Position numbers and translations under genes: made by a program. DNA of 64,000 nt from NCBI GenBank assembly GCA_000384935.1, contig ARRA01000003.1, positions 124,001 through 188,000 on the forward strand, written 5' to 3'. Each line of letters opens with the position of its first letter. The first letter of the stretch is position 1. Positions 42,339 through 51,731 of the stretch are shown piece by piece. The notes under the pieces were generated by a model that was given only the letters and a program-made list of their open reading frames with translations, made no database searches and had not been told where the DNA came from. The DNA is from a gamma proteobacterium SCGC AAA076-P13. GTDB taxonomy: Bacteria > Pseudomonadota > Gammaproteobacteria > Magnimaribacterales > D2472.

Positions 42339-45300
42339 ATGACATTAACAAGTAACAAGTTTTATCCTGAACAAGAAATAGTTTCAGATCTCATTAATAA
42401 TTCTGATTTTTTAAATGACCCTTCGATTTCAAAAAATGCTCAAAAAATAATTGATGCTTGCAGAGAGAATAAGAGCGAGAGAACAAAACTAGATGCATTT
42501 CTAAGCGAATATGGGCTAGATAATAAAGAAGGTGTTGCTCTGATGTGTTTAGCTGAATCAATACTAAGAATTCCAGACAAAAAAACAAGGGATCTAATAA
42601 TATCTGAGAAGCTATCTGAGGGTGCATGGATAGAGCATTTAAACAAAGCGGATAGTGTTTTCGTTAATGCATCAACATGGGGTCTTCTTCTTGCAGGCAA
42701 GGTAGTTTCTACACCCGATGAGTGGACCAAAAACCCAAGCGCCCTATTAAGTTCTTTAATCTCTAAATCTGGCGAGTTTCCAATTAGAAATGCTGTAGTT
42801 GGTGCCATGCATATTCTCAGTCAAGAATTTGTTATGGGCAGAGATTTTGATGACATAAAAAAAATTAAGAATATAGAAAATGAAATTTATTCATTTGACA
42901 TGCTTGGAGAGGCAGCAAGAAACGCTGAACAAGCAGACACTTATTATCAGTCTTATAAAAATGCCATAGATGAAGTCGGCAAGATAAATCTGACAAAAAA
43001 TACAATTAATGGTGTCTCAATAAAAATATCAGCATTATCTCCTAGGTATGAAATGAAAAAGGTAAAAGACATAAAGTCTGATCTACTTCCAAAACTTATT
43101 GAGCTTACAGAGTATGCAAAGTCTAAAGATGTAGAAATTACAATCGATGCTGAGGAGCAAGACAGGTTAGCCGTTAGTTTAGAGATTATTAAAGAAATGG
43201 CCCTTTCACCAAATATTAAAAACTGGAAAGGATTTGGTATTGCTGTTCAGGCATATGGCAAAAGAGCTATAGCTTCAATAGATTGGTTAGAAGAGCTACT
43301 AGAAAACAGAGCACCCATGCATGTTCGGCTCGTAAAAGGAGCATATTGGGATTATGAAATTAAGCATGCTCAAATCTATGGCTATGATGGTTATCCTGTC
43401 TATACAAAAAAATCTGTTACAGACTTAGCTTATTTAGCCTGTGCAAAAAGAATTTTTAATGTGGAAAAGATTTACCCTAAATTTGCTACACATAATGCAC
43501 ATACCATTTCTGCAATCCATCATCTTGGCTCAAATAAGGATTATGAATTTCAAAGACTATTTGGAATGGGAGAGCTGCTTTATAAGTCCGCAAACAAAAT
43601 CTTAAATACTGAAAAAAATACCTCAATTTATGCGCCAATTGGCAAATATAAAGACTTGCTACCCTATCTTGTAAGAAGGCTATTAGAAAATGGAGCAAAC
43701 AGCTCATTTATTAATAGGTTACTTGATCCTGAAACAGATTCTGCTTGGCTTGCCAGAGGGCCCCATTTAAAAATTGAGGATGAAAAAAAAGAGATACCAA
43801 TGCCAAGAAATATATTTAATGACAGACCAAACTCTAAAGGATTTGATTTAAGTGAAAGGGTAAATTTAGAAATGCTTGAAGAGGAGCTTGGAAAGTTTGA
43901 TTCAAAAGAAATAAAGGCTTCATCAATTTATAAGGCAAAGGGTTATAAGAAAACTAATACTCATGACATAACATCACTTGCAGATGGAAGAAATATTGGT
44001 ACAGCCTCTTATGATGATTTAGATAACATAAAGAGCAGCCTTGAAGAACAAAATATTAGTGAATGGTCTTTGATGCATGTTGAAAAAAGAGCATCCATTT
44101 TAGAAAAAATTGCAGACGACATTGAAGCAAACCCTTCTGAGCTAATTTATTACCTTATGAATGAGGCCGGAAAAACAGTACAAAATACTATTGATGAAAT
44201 TAGAGAAGCTATAGATTTTCTCAGATACTATGCAAAACAAGCTGTTGGCCTCCAAAAAGAAGACCATATTCTTGAGGGTCCCACCGGTGAGATCAATGCT
44301 CTATCTTACTCACCAAAAGGCCATATTTTATGTATTAGTCCATGGAACTTTCCTGTTGCAATACTTATAGGGCAAATAAGTGCAGCCCTTGCATGTGGAA
44401 ATAAAGTAACAGTTAAGCCCTCAGAACATACTTCAATTCTTGGCTACATCATTGTGAACAAATTTCATGAGATTGGGGTTCCAAAAGATGCTTTAAATTT
44501 AATCCTAGGAGACGGCATTCATGGTGACATGCTTTCAAAGGTTAATAACATCAAAGGGGTTGCATTCACTGGATCTTTGAAAACAGCAAAAAAAATTCAA
44601 AGCAACCTTGCAAGTAACCATGAATCAATTATTCCTTTGATTGCAGAGACAGGAGGCATAAATTCAATGATTGTTGATTCAAGCGCACTTCTCGAGCAAG
44701 CAACCGATGATATTATTCGTTCAGCATTTGATAGCTCTGGACAGCGATGCTCTGCCCTGAGAGTTCTATGTGTACAAGACGAAATATATGACGATCTTTT
44801 ATCAATGATTAAGGGTGGTATGAAAGAACTAAAAATTGGAAACCCTCAAAATCTTGACACAGATATCGGCCCAATAATTAGCAAGACATCTCTTGATAGT
44901 CTCAATGCTTACGTGGAAGGTTTTGAAGATAATAATTATTCTATTTTTAGGTCTGCTGATGATGTGGATGAAAATTTTGTAGCTCCAACAATAATTGAGA
45001 TTGATAATATTTCTGATCTAAAAGACGAGCAATTTGGACCAATACTTCATATCGTTAGATTTAAATCAAATGAAATCGATGCACTAATTGAAAATATTAA
45101 TGATAGTGGCTTCGGCCTTACAATGGGTATTCATACTAGAGTAGAAAAAAGGGCCGACATATTTAGTGACAAGTGTAATGTCGGGAATATTTACATAAAT
45201 AGAGATATGGTGGGAGCTGTTGTTGGTTCTCAGCCTTTTGGTGGACAAAATCTATCCGGCAGTGGCTATAAGGCTGGTGGGCCTAATTACCTTCTGCAAT

Positions 45301-45380
45301 TTCTTAACGAAAAGGTTGTCTCAAAGAACTCGGTAGCATTTGGTGGCAACACTGAACTCTTAAATATTCAAGAGGACTAA
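42339..45380 (+). CDS. putA: bifunctional proline dehydrogenase / P5C dehydrogenase
   Basis: A 1013-residue enzyme converting proline to glutamate. The FAD-dependent proline dehydrogenase barrel covers about 160-460 (VSIKISALSPRYEM, VRLVKGAYWDYEIKHAQ). The aldehyde dehydrogenase part covers about 540-1000 (SPWNFPVAI, FTGS, GQRCSA with the catalytic Cys near residue 802). It is shorter than the roughly 1300-residue E. coli protein. The N-terminus lacks a ribbon-helix-helix DNA-binding domain, so it is not expected to autoregulate, and the extra C-terminal domain is absent. It overlaps the peptidase gene by 1 bp. Confidence 0.95.
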   Translation: MTLTSNKFYPEQEIVSDLINNSDFLNDPSISKNAQKIIDACRENKSERTKLDAFLSEYGLDNKEGVALMCLAESILRIPDKKTRDLIISEKLSEGAWIEHLNKADSVFVNASTWGLLLAGKVVSTPDEWTKNPSALLSSLISKSGEFPIRNAVVGAMHILSQEFVMGRDFDDIKKIKNIENEIYSFDMLGEAARNAEQADTYYQSYKNAIDEVGKINLTKNTINGVSIKISALSPRYEMKKVKDIKSDLLPKLIELTEYAKSKDVEITIDAEEQDRLAVSLEIIKEMALSPNIKNWKGFGIAVQAYGKRAIASIDWLEELLENRAPMHVRLVKGAYWDYEIKHAQIYGYDGYPVYTKKSVTDLAYLACAKRIFNVEKIYPKFATHNAHTISAIHHLGSNKDYEFQRLFGMGELLYKSANKILNTEKNTSIYAPIGKYKDLLPYLVRRLLENGANSSFINRLLDPETDSAWLARGPHLKIEDEKKEIPMPRNIFNDRPNSKGFDLSERVNLEMLEEELGKFDSKEIKASSIYKAKGYKKTNTHDITSLADGRNIGTASYDDLDNIKSSLEEQNISEWSLMHVEKRASILEKIADDIEANPSELIYYLMNEAGKTVQNTIDEIREAIDFLRYYAKQAVGLQKEDHILEGPTGEINALSYSPKGHILCISPWNFPVAILIGQISAALACGNKVTVKPSEHTSILGYIIVNKFHEIGVPKDALNLILGDGIHGDMLSKVNNIKGVAFTGSLKTAKKIQSNLASNHESIIPLIAETGGINSMIVDSSALLEQATDDIIRSAFDSSGQRCSALRVLCVQDEIYDDLLSMIKGGMKELKIGNPQNLDTDIGPIISKTSLDSLNAYVEGFEDNNYSIFRSADDVDENFVAPTIIEIDNISDLKDEQFGPILHIVRFKSNEIDALIENINDSGFGLTMGIHTRVEKRADIFSDKCNVGNIYINRDMVGAVVGSQPFGGQNLSGSGYKAGGPNYLLQFLNEKVVSKNSVAFGGNTELLNIQED

Positions 45381-46633
45381 TGATAGGTTTTAAAAAGGTT
45401 CCAAAAAGAGCGGTACTTGTTTCTTTTGCTGTTTCTATTGTCTTAATATTAATGCTTTATGTTGATATAGAAACATATGAATCTTTGCCAGTTGAAGAAA
45501 TTGAGTTTACTGAAAAATTCTCTACACCTCTCGAGCAAACGAAAACATATCAGATGCATGAGGTGCAAGATGGAGAAAATCTTTCAATAATTTTTGAAAA
45601 TTTTTCAGTGCCTTTGAATACTGCTTATAAAATTTTTAGATTAGACTCCAAAAATATTATTGCTAACATTAAACCAGGGGAAAAAATGCTCTTTGAATAT
45701 TCTGGCGAGGAGCTAAGCGGAATTGAGATCATGAAAGATCAAATAAATTCTATTTCAATTAGCCTTACTCCAGAAATAGTATTTAAGAATATAAGCAAAA
45801 GTATTGAGTTAATTGAATCTTACAATAGCGGGATTATTCAATCCTCATTTTATGAGGCAGCTCTAGATGCAAATATTCCCGAAAGTGTAATTATGGACTT
45901 TGCTTATATCTTTGGCTGGGATGTAGACTTCGTTTTTGATATTAGAGAGGGTGACGAATTTCATGTAATTTATGAAACTCCTTATAGTGATGGAGAGAAA
46001 GTAAAAAATGGCGATATCGTAATTGCTAAGTTTATTAATAATGGTAATACCTATTTTGCAAATAGGTTTTTCACTGAAGCCAGTAAAAAACAGTACTTTG
46101 ATGAAAATGGAAATAATATGCAAAAGGCCTTTTTAAGAGCCCCTTTAGATTTTGCATATATTAGTTCTCATTTTAATCCAAACAGAATGCATCCTGTTCT
46201 TCATACAATAAGAGCTCATAATGGAGTCGATTATGCAGCCAAAAGAGGATCGCCGGTGAGAACTACAGGCGATGGGATTGTTTCTTTTTCTGGTCAAAGG
46301 AATGGGTGTGGTAATGAGATAGTTATAAATCATACAAATGAGTATTCGACTAGATATTGTCATTTAGAAAAATTTAGTAAGGATATGAGAAAAGGCAAAA
46401 AAGTTTCTCAGGGCGATACTATTGGTTTCGTTGGGAGCTCAGGACTGGCAACAGGGCCTCATTTACATTATGAGTTTAAGATAGGTAATAAAAGAATAGA
46501 TCCTATAAAAGTGAAATTGCCATCAGCTGAACCAGTACCAAAAAATTTAAGGGTAAGTTTTGATACACTATTAAAGAATAATAAATTATCCATGGAGGAG
46601 TTCAATAAGCTTTCTCCAAGTAGTAATGAGTAA
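45380..46633 (+). CDS. mepM: M23-family peptidoglycan endopeptidase, MepM-like
   Basis: A 417-residue protein. It has an N-terminal membrane anchor (about 12-30), a LysM-like/OapA-type segment (MHEVQDGENLSIIFENF), a middle domain, and a C-terminal LytM domain with the zinc ligands in HPVLHTIRAHNGVDYA and GPHLHYEF. It hydrolyses D-Ala-meso-DAP cross-links in the periplasm, allowing insertion of new wall. It overlaps anmK by 8 bp, and in many gammaproteobacteria these two genes are neighbours next to tyrS and erpA, as here. Confidence 0.9.
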   Translation: MIGFKKVPKRAVLVSFAVSIVLILMLYVDIETYESLPVEEIEFTEKFSTPLEQTKTYQMHEVQDGENLSIIFENFSVPLNTAYKIFRLDSKNIIANIKPGEKMLFEYSGEELSGIEIMKDQINSISISLTPEIVFKNISKSIELIESYNSGIIQSSFYEAALDANIPESVIMDFAYIFGWDVDFVFDIREGDEFHVIYETPYSDGEKVKNGDIVIAKFINNGNTYFANRFFTEASKKQYFDENGNNMQKAFLRAPLDFAYISSHFNPNRMHPVLHTIRAHNGVDYAAKRGSPVRTTGDGIVSFSGQRNGCGNEIVINHTNEYSTRYCHLEKFSKDMRKGKKVSQGDTIGFVGSSGLATGPHLHYEFKIGNKRIDPIKVKLPSAEPVPKNLRVSFDTLLKNNKLSMEEFNKLSPSSNE

Positions 46634-47720
46634 AAAGATCTATATTGGAGCAATGACAGGAACTAGTCATGACGCTATTGATATTTCTTTTCTTAGCATT
46701 GGTACAACAATAAATCTTGAGTATTTCCATTCAATTAAATTCCCAAAATCTCTAAGATTAAAAATAAAAAAACTTATTGAAAATAACGAAAGCTCGTTGT
46801 CAGATTTAGGTACTATTAATAAAGAGATAGGGTTCTTATTTTCAAAATCCATTAATCAAGCGATTGAATTGAGTAAAATTAAGAAATCATCTATAGAGTG
46901 TGTTGCCATTTCTGGGCAAACCATTAGGCATGAAATTAATAAGAGATTTCCATTTTCTATGCAAATTGGTGATCCGAATATTGTTGCAAAAGAGACAGGT
47001 CTTATGGTGGTAAGTGATTTTAGAAATATGCATATTGCGCTAGGCGGCGAAGGCGCCCCTCTTGTTCCAGAATTCCATAATCAATTATTTTATAAAGCTA
47101 AAAACCCACGAATTATTTTAAATATCGGAGGCATTTCAAATTACTCATTTGTAAAAAATAGAAATGGCGTATGGGGAACTGATGTGGGCCCTGGTAATGC
47201 AATTTTAGATGCATATTGTAGTGACTTTCTTAAGATTCCTTTTGATAAAAATGGCGCGATTGCAGCCAAGGGGAAAGTAGATCACATTGAATTAAAAACA
47301 TTGTTTCAAAATAATTTTTTTAAAAGAAAATGCCCAAAATCAACAGGCAAAGAGCTTTTTAATATAAAAATGTTGTCCAAGAAATTTTTAAAAAAGAAAG
47401 CTGAAGATATTCTATGTACCTTGGTTGAATTTTCAGCAAAATCTATAATAAATTCAATCCATAAAAATGGTCATAATGATTGTGACATTATCATTTGTGG
47501 CGGTGGTGCCCATAACAAATATCTGGTAAAAAGAATTTCTGAAATGGCTAGTAGTAATGTCGTCCTCTCAAGTGACTTAGGCCATGATGTTTTTGCTATT
47601 GAGTCCATGGCATTTGCCTGGATGGGATATAAAAGAATCAATAATGAGGCTCTGATAGTTCAGACATCAAGCAAGAATATAAAAGGACTTTTGGGTTCAA
47701 TTACAAAATCTAGACTGTAA
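46626..47720 (+). CDS. anmK: anhydro-N-acetylmuramic acid kinase
   Basis: A 364-residue sugar kinase of cell-wall recycling that opens and phosphorylates 1,6-anhydro-MurNAc. The family start [35 protein letters not shown] and [13 protein letters not shown] are all present. The phrase usually reading SLDGID is SHDAID here, a mild deviation in the substrate loop. It overlaps erpA tail to tail by 11 bp. Its product would be consumed by MurQ, which is not in the window. Confidence 0.93.
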   Translation: MSKKIYIGAMTGTSHDAIDISFLSIGTTINLEYFHSIKFPKSLRLKIKKLIENNESSLSDLGTINKEIGFLFSKSINQAIELSKIKKSSIECVAISGQTIRHEINKRFPFSMQIGDPNIVAKETGLMVVSDFRNMHIALGGEGAPLVPEFHNQLFYKAKNPRIILNIGGISNYSFVKNRNGVWGTDVGPGNAILDAYCSDFLKIPFDKNGAIAAKGKVDHIELKTLFQNNFFKRKCPKSTGKELFNIKMLSKKFLKKKAEDILCTLVEFSAKSIINSIHKNGHNDCDIIICGGGAHNKYLVKRISEMASSNVVLSSDLGHDVFAIESMAFAWMGYKRINNEALIVQTSSKNIKGLLGSITKSRL

Positions 47721-48048
47721 ATGACTCTCCGCACCCGCATGTAGTTTTGGCATTTGGGTTTTTGATAACAAATTTAGCTCCTGAAAGATCCTCAACAAAA
47801 TCTAGCGTTGATCCATAAAGATAGGGGTACGACATAGAATCAACTAAGAGTGAAAACTCTTTAAAGTCTATAACATCATCATCGAATGCCTCGTCCTTAT
47901 CGAACTTAAAACCATATTGAAACCCCGAGCAACCTCCCCCAGTTACAAAAACTCGAAATTTAGAACTATCACTGGTTTCTAAAACGCTCATGATTCGCGC
48001 TGAAGCGGAATCAGTTAACTCTATTGATCTTTTATATGTATCTTCCAT
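47710..48048 (-). CDS. erpA: iron-sulphur cluster insertion protein
   Basis: A 112-residue A-type carrier that delivers Fe-S clusters to apo-enzymes. The three ligand cysteines are in [11 protein letters not shown] and the C-terminal [19 protein letters not shown] is the typical start. The neighbourhood (hemL, hemG nearby, anmK convergent) is the usual gammaproteobacterial one for erpA. A TTGACA at 48095-48100 on the minus strand may be its -35 element. Confidence 0.93.
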   Translation of the reverse strand: MEDTYKRSIELTDSASARIMSVLETSDSSKFRVFVTGGGCSGFQYGFKFDKDEAFDDDVIDFKEFSLLVDSMSYPYLYGSTLDFVEDLSGAKFVIKNPNAKTTCGCGESFTV

Positions 48049-48213
48049 TGCTATTTTATTCTCTTAACCTTAATTCTTGAATTTGTTTATGTATTGTCAA
48101 TTGATAAACCACTCCATCCTTGCTTTTACTAATTTAATATTTGAATCTTTTTTAAATATACTATATTTGTTGTTCGTCATGAAATTTATTGGCTAACAAT
48201 ATAAAATATATTT

Positions 48214-48735
48214 ATGAAATCAACTTTAATAATCTACTCTACTACTGATGGGCAAACTCTAGAAATTTGTAATAAGATTTTCTCTAAATTAAATGTTTCT
48301 GAATCTTCTCAAGTAATTCATATTTCAAAAGCAGAAGGTCTAGATTTAAATCAATTTGATAAAATCATTATTGGTGCGAGTATAAGATATGGCAAACATA
48401 AACCAGAACTGTATGAATTTATTAAAAAAAATGTTGCCTGCCTTGAAGCAAAAGAAAATGCCTTCTTCTCAGTGAATGTAGTTGCAAGAAAGCCTGAAAA
48501 AAATATGCCTGAAACAAATCCATATATGCAAAAATTTTTAGAATTATCTCCTTGGATTCCAAAGAAATTAGCAGTTTTTGCAGGCAAAATAGATTATCCA
48601 AAATATAAATTTGTAGATAAACATATGATTAGACTGATCATGTGGATTACCAAAGGCCCCACAGACATTAAAAATACTTACGAGTTCACTGATTGGAATC
48701 ATGTGGATGAATTTTCAAAACAATTAAATACATAA
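48214..48735 (+). CDS. hemG: menaquinone/ubiquinone-dependent protoporphyrinogen oxidase
   Basis: A 173-residue flavodoxin-like FMN protein, the HemG type of protoporphyrinogen IX oxidase. YSTTDGQTLEICNKI binds the FMN phosphate, and IIGASIRYGKHKPELYEFI and FAGKIDYPKY follow as in HemG, including the long insert not found in ordinary flavodoxins. It is followed by hemL in the same direction (51-bp gap), supporting a role in haem synthesis. Confidence 0.88.
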   Translation: MKSTLIIYSTTDGQTLEICNKIFSKLNVSESSQVIHISKAEGLDLNQFDKIIIGASIRYGKHKPELYEFIKKNVACLEAKENAFFSVNVVARKPEKNMPETNPYMQKFLELSPWIPKKLAVFAGKIDYPKYKFVDKHMIRLIMWITKGPTDIKNTYEFTDWNHVDEFSKQLNT

Positions 48736-48786
48736 TAAGAATTAAATTGATATCATATCGAAATTAAAAATTAAGAAGAATTAGCT

Positions 48787-50094
48787 TTGACACATAATAA
48801 AATTGATAAATCTATAGCCTTGTTTAAAGAGGCCAAAACTCTTATGCCTGGAGGAGTAAATTCCCCAGTAAGGGCATTCAAAAACATCAATGGCAATCCT
48901 ATATTTTTTGAAAGAGCATCTGGTGCATACCTTTATGATGCTGACGATAATGAATATATTGATTACATTGGGTCTTGGGGTCCGATGATAATGGGTCATT
49001 CACACCCAGACATAGTAAGTGCAATCAAAAATCAAGTTGAGCTTGGGACTAGTTATGGCGCCCCGACAAGCCTTGAATCTGATGTAGCCAGACTAATTAG
49101 AAAATGCATTCCTTCGATTGAAAAAATAAGAATGGTTAATTCAGGCACTGAAGCAACCATGACAACAATTAGATTGGCTAGAGGCTTTACAGGAAGGAAT
49201 AAAATTATTAAATTTGATGGCTGCTATCACGGCCATGTCGACTCTCTTCTAATTAAAGCGGGTTCTGGAGTTGCTACTTTTGGCTTACCTGACTCTCCAG
49301 GGGTTCCTGCAGATTTGGCAAAATATACATTTAGTTGCGAATACAACAATAAAGAACAGTTTTTAGAAATATTTAATGAGATAAAAGATGACTTAGCGGC
49401 CGTAATAGTCGAACCAATAGCTGGGAATATGGGTTTTGTTCCAGGGCATGAAGATTTCTTAAAGTTATTGAGGGAAACCACCTCAGCCAATGATTGTGTT
49501 TTAATATTTGATGAGGTCATGAGCGGCTTTAGAGTTTCGCTAGGCGGAGCTCAAGAAATTTATAATATTACTCCAGACTTAACCGCTTTAGGAAAAGTAA
49601 TAGGTGGTGGTCTTCCTGTTGGAGCTTTTGGAGGCAAAGAAGAAATCATGAACTATCTTGCCCCTTCTGGTCCTGTCTACCAGGCAGGAACTTTGTCTGG
49701 TAATCCACTGGCTATGGCTGGAGGGACTGCTTTGTTGCAATTGTTGATTAAAGAAAATCCATTTAAAGACTTAGAAAGAAATGCATCTATGCTTTTAAAT
49801 GGGATGAAAACCTTAATGATTGAGTCCGGTATTCCGTTTTCTGTAAACAAGATTGGTGGAATGTTCGGATTCTTTTTTTCAGAAGAGCTCCCAAATAACA
49901 TTAATGATGTTGCAAAAACTGATGATGTACTATTTTCAAATTTTTTAAATTCATGTATTAGAAGTGGAATATACTTTGCACCCTCTAAATATGAAGCAGG
50001 CTTCATTTCAGCAATGCATAAGGATGAAGAAATTAATAGAACGCTAGAAACAGTAAAACAAATAATACAAAAAGGAATAACAAATGAAATATGA
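48787..50094 (+). CDS. hemL: glutamate-1-semialdehyde 2,1-aminomutase
   Basis: A 435-residue PLP enzyme making 5-aminolaevulinate for haem in the C5 pathway. It has AKTLMPGGVNSPVRAF, DYIGSWGPMIMGHSHP, MVNSGTEATM and the PLP lysine in TALGKVIGGGLPVGAFGG. The start codon is TTG (48787), with AAGAAGAA upstream; no better in-frame ATG precedes the conserved N-terminus. It overlaps the next gene by 11 bp. Confidence 0.95.
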   Translation: MTHNKIDKSIALFKEAKTLMPGGVNSPVRAFKNINGNPIFFERASGAYLYDADDNEYIDYIGSWGPMIMGHSHPDIVSAIKNQVELGTSYGAPTSLESDVARLIRKCIPSIEKIRMVNSGTEATMTTIRLARGFTGRNKIIKFDGCYHGHVDSLLIKAGSGVATFGLPDSPGVPADLAKYTFSCEYNNKEQFLEIFNEIKDDLAAVIVEPIAGNMGFVPGHEDFLKLLRETTSANDCVLIFDEVMSGFRVSLGGAQEIYNITPDLTALGKVIGGGLPVGAFGGKEEIMNYLAPSGPVYQAGTLSGNPLAMAGGTALLQLLIKENPFKDLERNASMLLNGMKTLMIESGIPFSVNKIGGMFGFFFSEELPNNINDVAKTDDVLFSNFLNSCIRSGIYFAPSKYEAGFISAMHKDEEINRTLETVKQIIQKGITNEI

Positions 50095-51085
50095 TATCAG
50101 CGCCCTTGGAAATGCTTTAGTAGATACTCAATATAAAGTCAGCCATGAATTCTTATCAAGCGTAGGTCTTGTAGCTGACTCTATGACTCTTTCATCCTCT
50201 GAAGAACAGGCACCTATAATTAGCAAGCTTATCGAAATGGGAGCCGAATCAATTTCTGATTGTGGTGGCTCTGCAACCAATTCTCTTGTTGCTGCAGCAA
50301 ATTATGGTTCGAATTGCCATCATGTATGCAGAGTTTCTGATGATGAAGATGGAAGAAATTATCTTGATAGCCTCAGGTCAGCTGGAGTCAAACATATTGG
50401 TGTCAGCTCTGAAAATACAGATCAACCAACTGGGAAATGCTTAATTTTAGTTACTCCTGACGCTAAGAGAACTATGAGCAGCATGCTTGGAGTGAGTGCG
50501 TATCTTGGTAAATCAGATATAGATTTTGATGTTGTAGAAAATTCAAAAATTTTTTATATAGAAGGTTACATGGTAACAAGTGACGATAACTTTAGTGCTG
50601 TTATTTCAGTCTTAGAGCACCTTAAAGATAAGGATGTAAAGAAAGCCTTGTCTCTTTCTGATGCAGGTATTGTGCATGGCTTTAAAGAAAAATTTGATTT
50701 AATAGAGTCATATGGAATAGATATGATCTTCTGTAATGATGATGAAGCAATTGCTTTTTCTGGTAAAGAAAACCTTGATGATGCTGTTAACTTTTACAAA
50801 GAAAAGCCCTATATGACTGCTATTACAAAAGGCGCCGAGGGAAGTGTTGTTATAGATAAAGGGGTTGAGAAGCATGCGCAAGCAGAAGAAATAACTCCAA
50901 TAGACACCAATGGAGCAGGTGATATGTTTGCCGGATCGTTTATGCATGCCTACCTGCAAGGAAATAATATTGAAGCATGTGCTAAGTTTGCAAACTATGC
51001 ATCTTCCAAGGTTGTTGAGACATTTGGGCCAAGACTTAGCTCGGATGGGTACTTGAAAGTATTAAATAAATTAAAAAATGACTAG
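50084..51085 (+). CDS. PfkB-family carbohydrate/nucleoside kinase (adenosine kinase-like)
   Basis: A 333-residue ribokinase-fold kinase. An N-terminal GNALVDTQ and GGSATNSLVAAANYG form the sugar site, and DTNGAGDMFAGSF contains the catalytic Asp and anion hole. The overall type is the one commonly annotated as adenosine kinase or sugar kinase in proteobacteria; ribokinase or inosine kinase activity cannot be excluded. It is translationally coupled to hemL by an 11-bp overlap, though no functional link is known. Confidence 0.82.
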   Translation: MKYDISALGNALVDTQYKVSHEFLSSVGLVADSMTLSSSEEQAPIISKLIEMGAESISDCGGSATNSLVAAANYGSNCHHVCRVSDDEDGRNYLDSLRSAGVKHIGVSSENTDQPTGKCLILVTPDAKRTMSSMLGVSAYLGKSDIDFDVVENSKIFYIEGYMVTSDDNFSAVISVLEHLKDKDVKKALSLSDAGIVHGFKEKFDLIESYGIDMIFCNDDEAIAFSGKENLDDAVNFYKEKPYMTAITKGAEGSVVIDKGVEKHAQAEEITPIDTNGAGDMFAGSFMHAYLQGNNIEACAKFANYASSKVVETFGPRLSSDGYLKVLNKLKND

Positions 51086-51140
51086 CTAATTTTGTCAGTA
51101 TCTGATATTTTCACCACCCTAAAATTCTAAAAAATCTTAC

Positions 51141-51698
51141 ATGGTCGAAAAAAAATCTAAGACAGTAAAAAAAGCTCCAGTTAAAAAAACTGTTGCCAAA
51201 AAAGCTCCAGTTAAAAAAACTGTTGCCAAAAAAGCTCCAGTTAAAAAAGTTGCAGTCAAGAAGTCTTCAAAAGCAACAATAGCTAATAATAAATCCAAAA
51301 TTGCACCTTACAAATCTAAGAAAGGTGAAAAATATATGAGCGCAGCAATGAAGAAACATTTTGTTGCCGTTCTTCTTCTTTGGAAGGAACATCTTAAGGA
51401 TGAAATGCAAAAAACTTTTGATCATCTTAGAGCTAAAGGTGAAACCTATGCAGACCCAGTAGACAGGGCTTCTCAAGAGGAAGAGTTTGCTTTTGAATTA
51501 AGAACCAGAGATAGAGAGAGAAAACTTATCAGCAAAATAGGTCTATCTATAGAACAAATTAAGCAAGATGATTATGGTTGGTGCGAATCCTGTGGAGATG
51601 AAATTGGAATTAAGAGGCTTGAAGCTAGACCAACTGCAACCCATTGCATTCACTGCAAAACACTTGACGAAATTAAAGAAAAGCAGCTAAATGGCTAA
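51141..51698 (+). CDS. dksA: DksA, RNA polymerase-binding transcription factor with Lys/Ala-rich tail
   Basis: A 185-residue protein. The C-terminal 120 residues are typical DksA: a coiled coil whose tip carries DPVDRA (Asp105, Asp108, Ala110), and a zinc finger with Cys148, Cys151, Cys169 and Cys172. With ppGpp it retunes rRNA and biosynthetic promoters. The N-terminal 65 residues are unusual: a ten-residue unit KKAPVKKTVA repeated about three times and rich in Lys, Ala, Pro and Val, like histone H1 or AlgP tails. DNA binding by the tail is inferred. Position just before pcnB is the common arrangement. Confidence 0.94.
   Translation: MVEKKSKTVKKAPVKKTVAKKAPVKKTVAKKAPVKKVAVKKSSKATIANNKSKIAPYKSKKGEKYMSAAMKKHFVAVLLLWKEHLKDEMQKTFDHLRAKGETYADPVDRASQEEEFAFELRTRDRERKLISKIGLSIEQIKQDDYGWCESCGDEIGIKRLEARPTATHCIHCKTLDEIKEKQLNG
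51167..51249 (+). repeat. 30-bp tandem repeat inside dksA
   Basis: Two exact 30-bp units (51181-51210 and 51211-51240) are flanked by partial copies on both sides. Each unit encodes ten residues (VKKTVAKKAP in phase). Exact identity, including third positions, indicates recent slippage-type expansion, so copy number probably varies among relatives. Confidence 0.9.
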
Positions 51699-51731
51699 TG
51701 CCTTTAAATCATAAAAAATTCATAATTAGAT

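Noticed and set aside
51167-51249. CRISPR-like repeats
   Set aside because: The units are directly adjacent, without spacers, and are coding sequence of the DksA tail; no cas genes are nearby.
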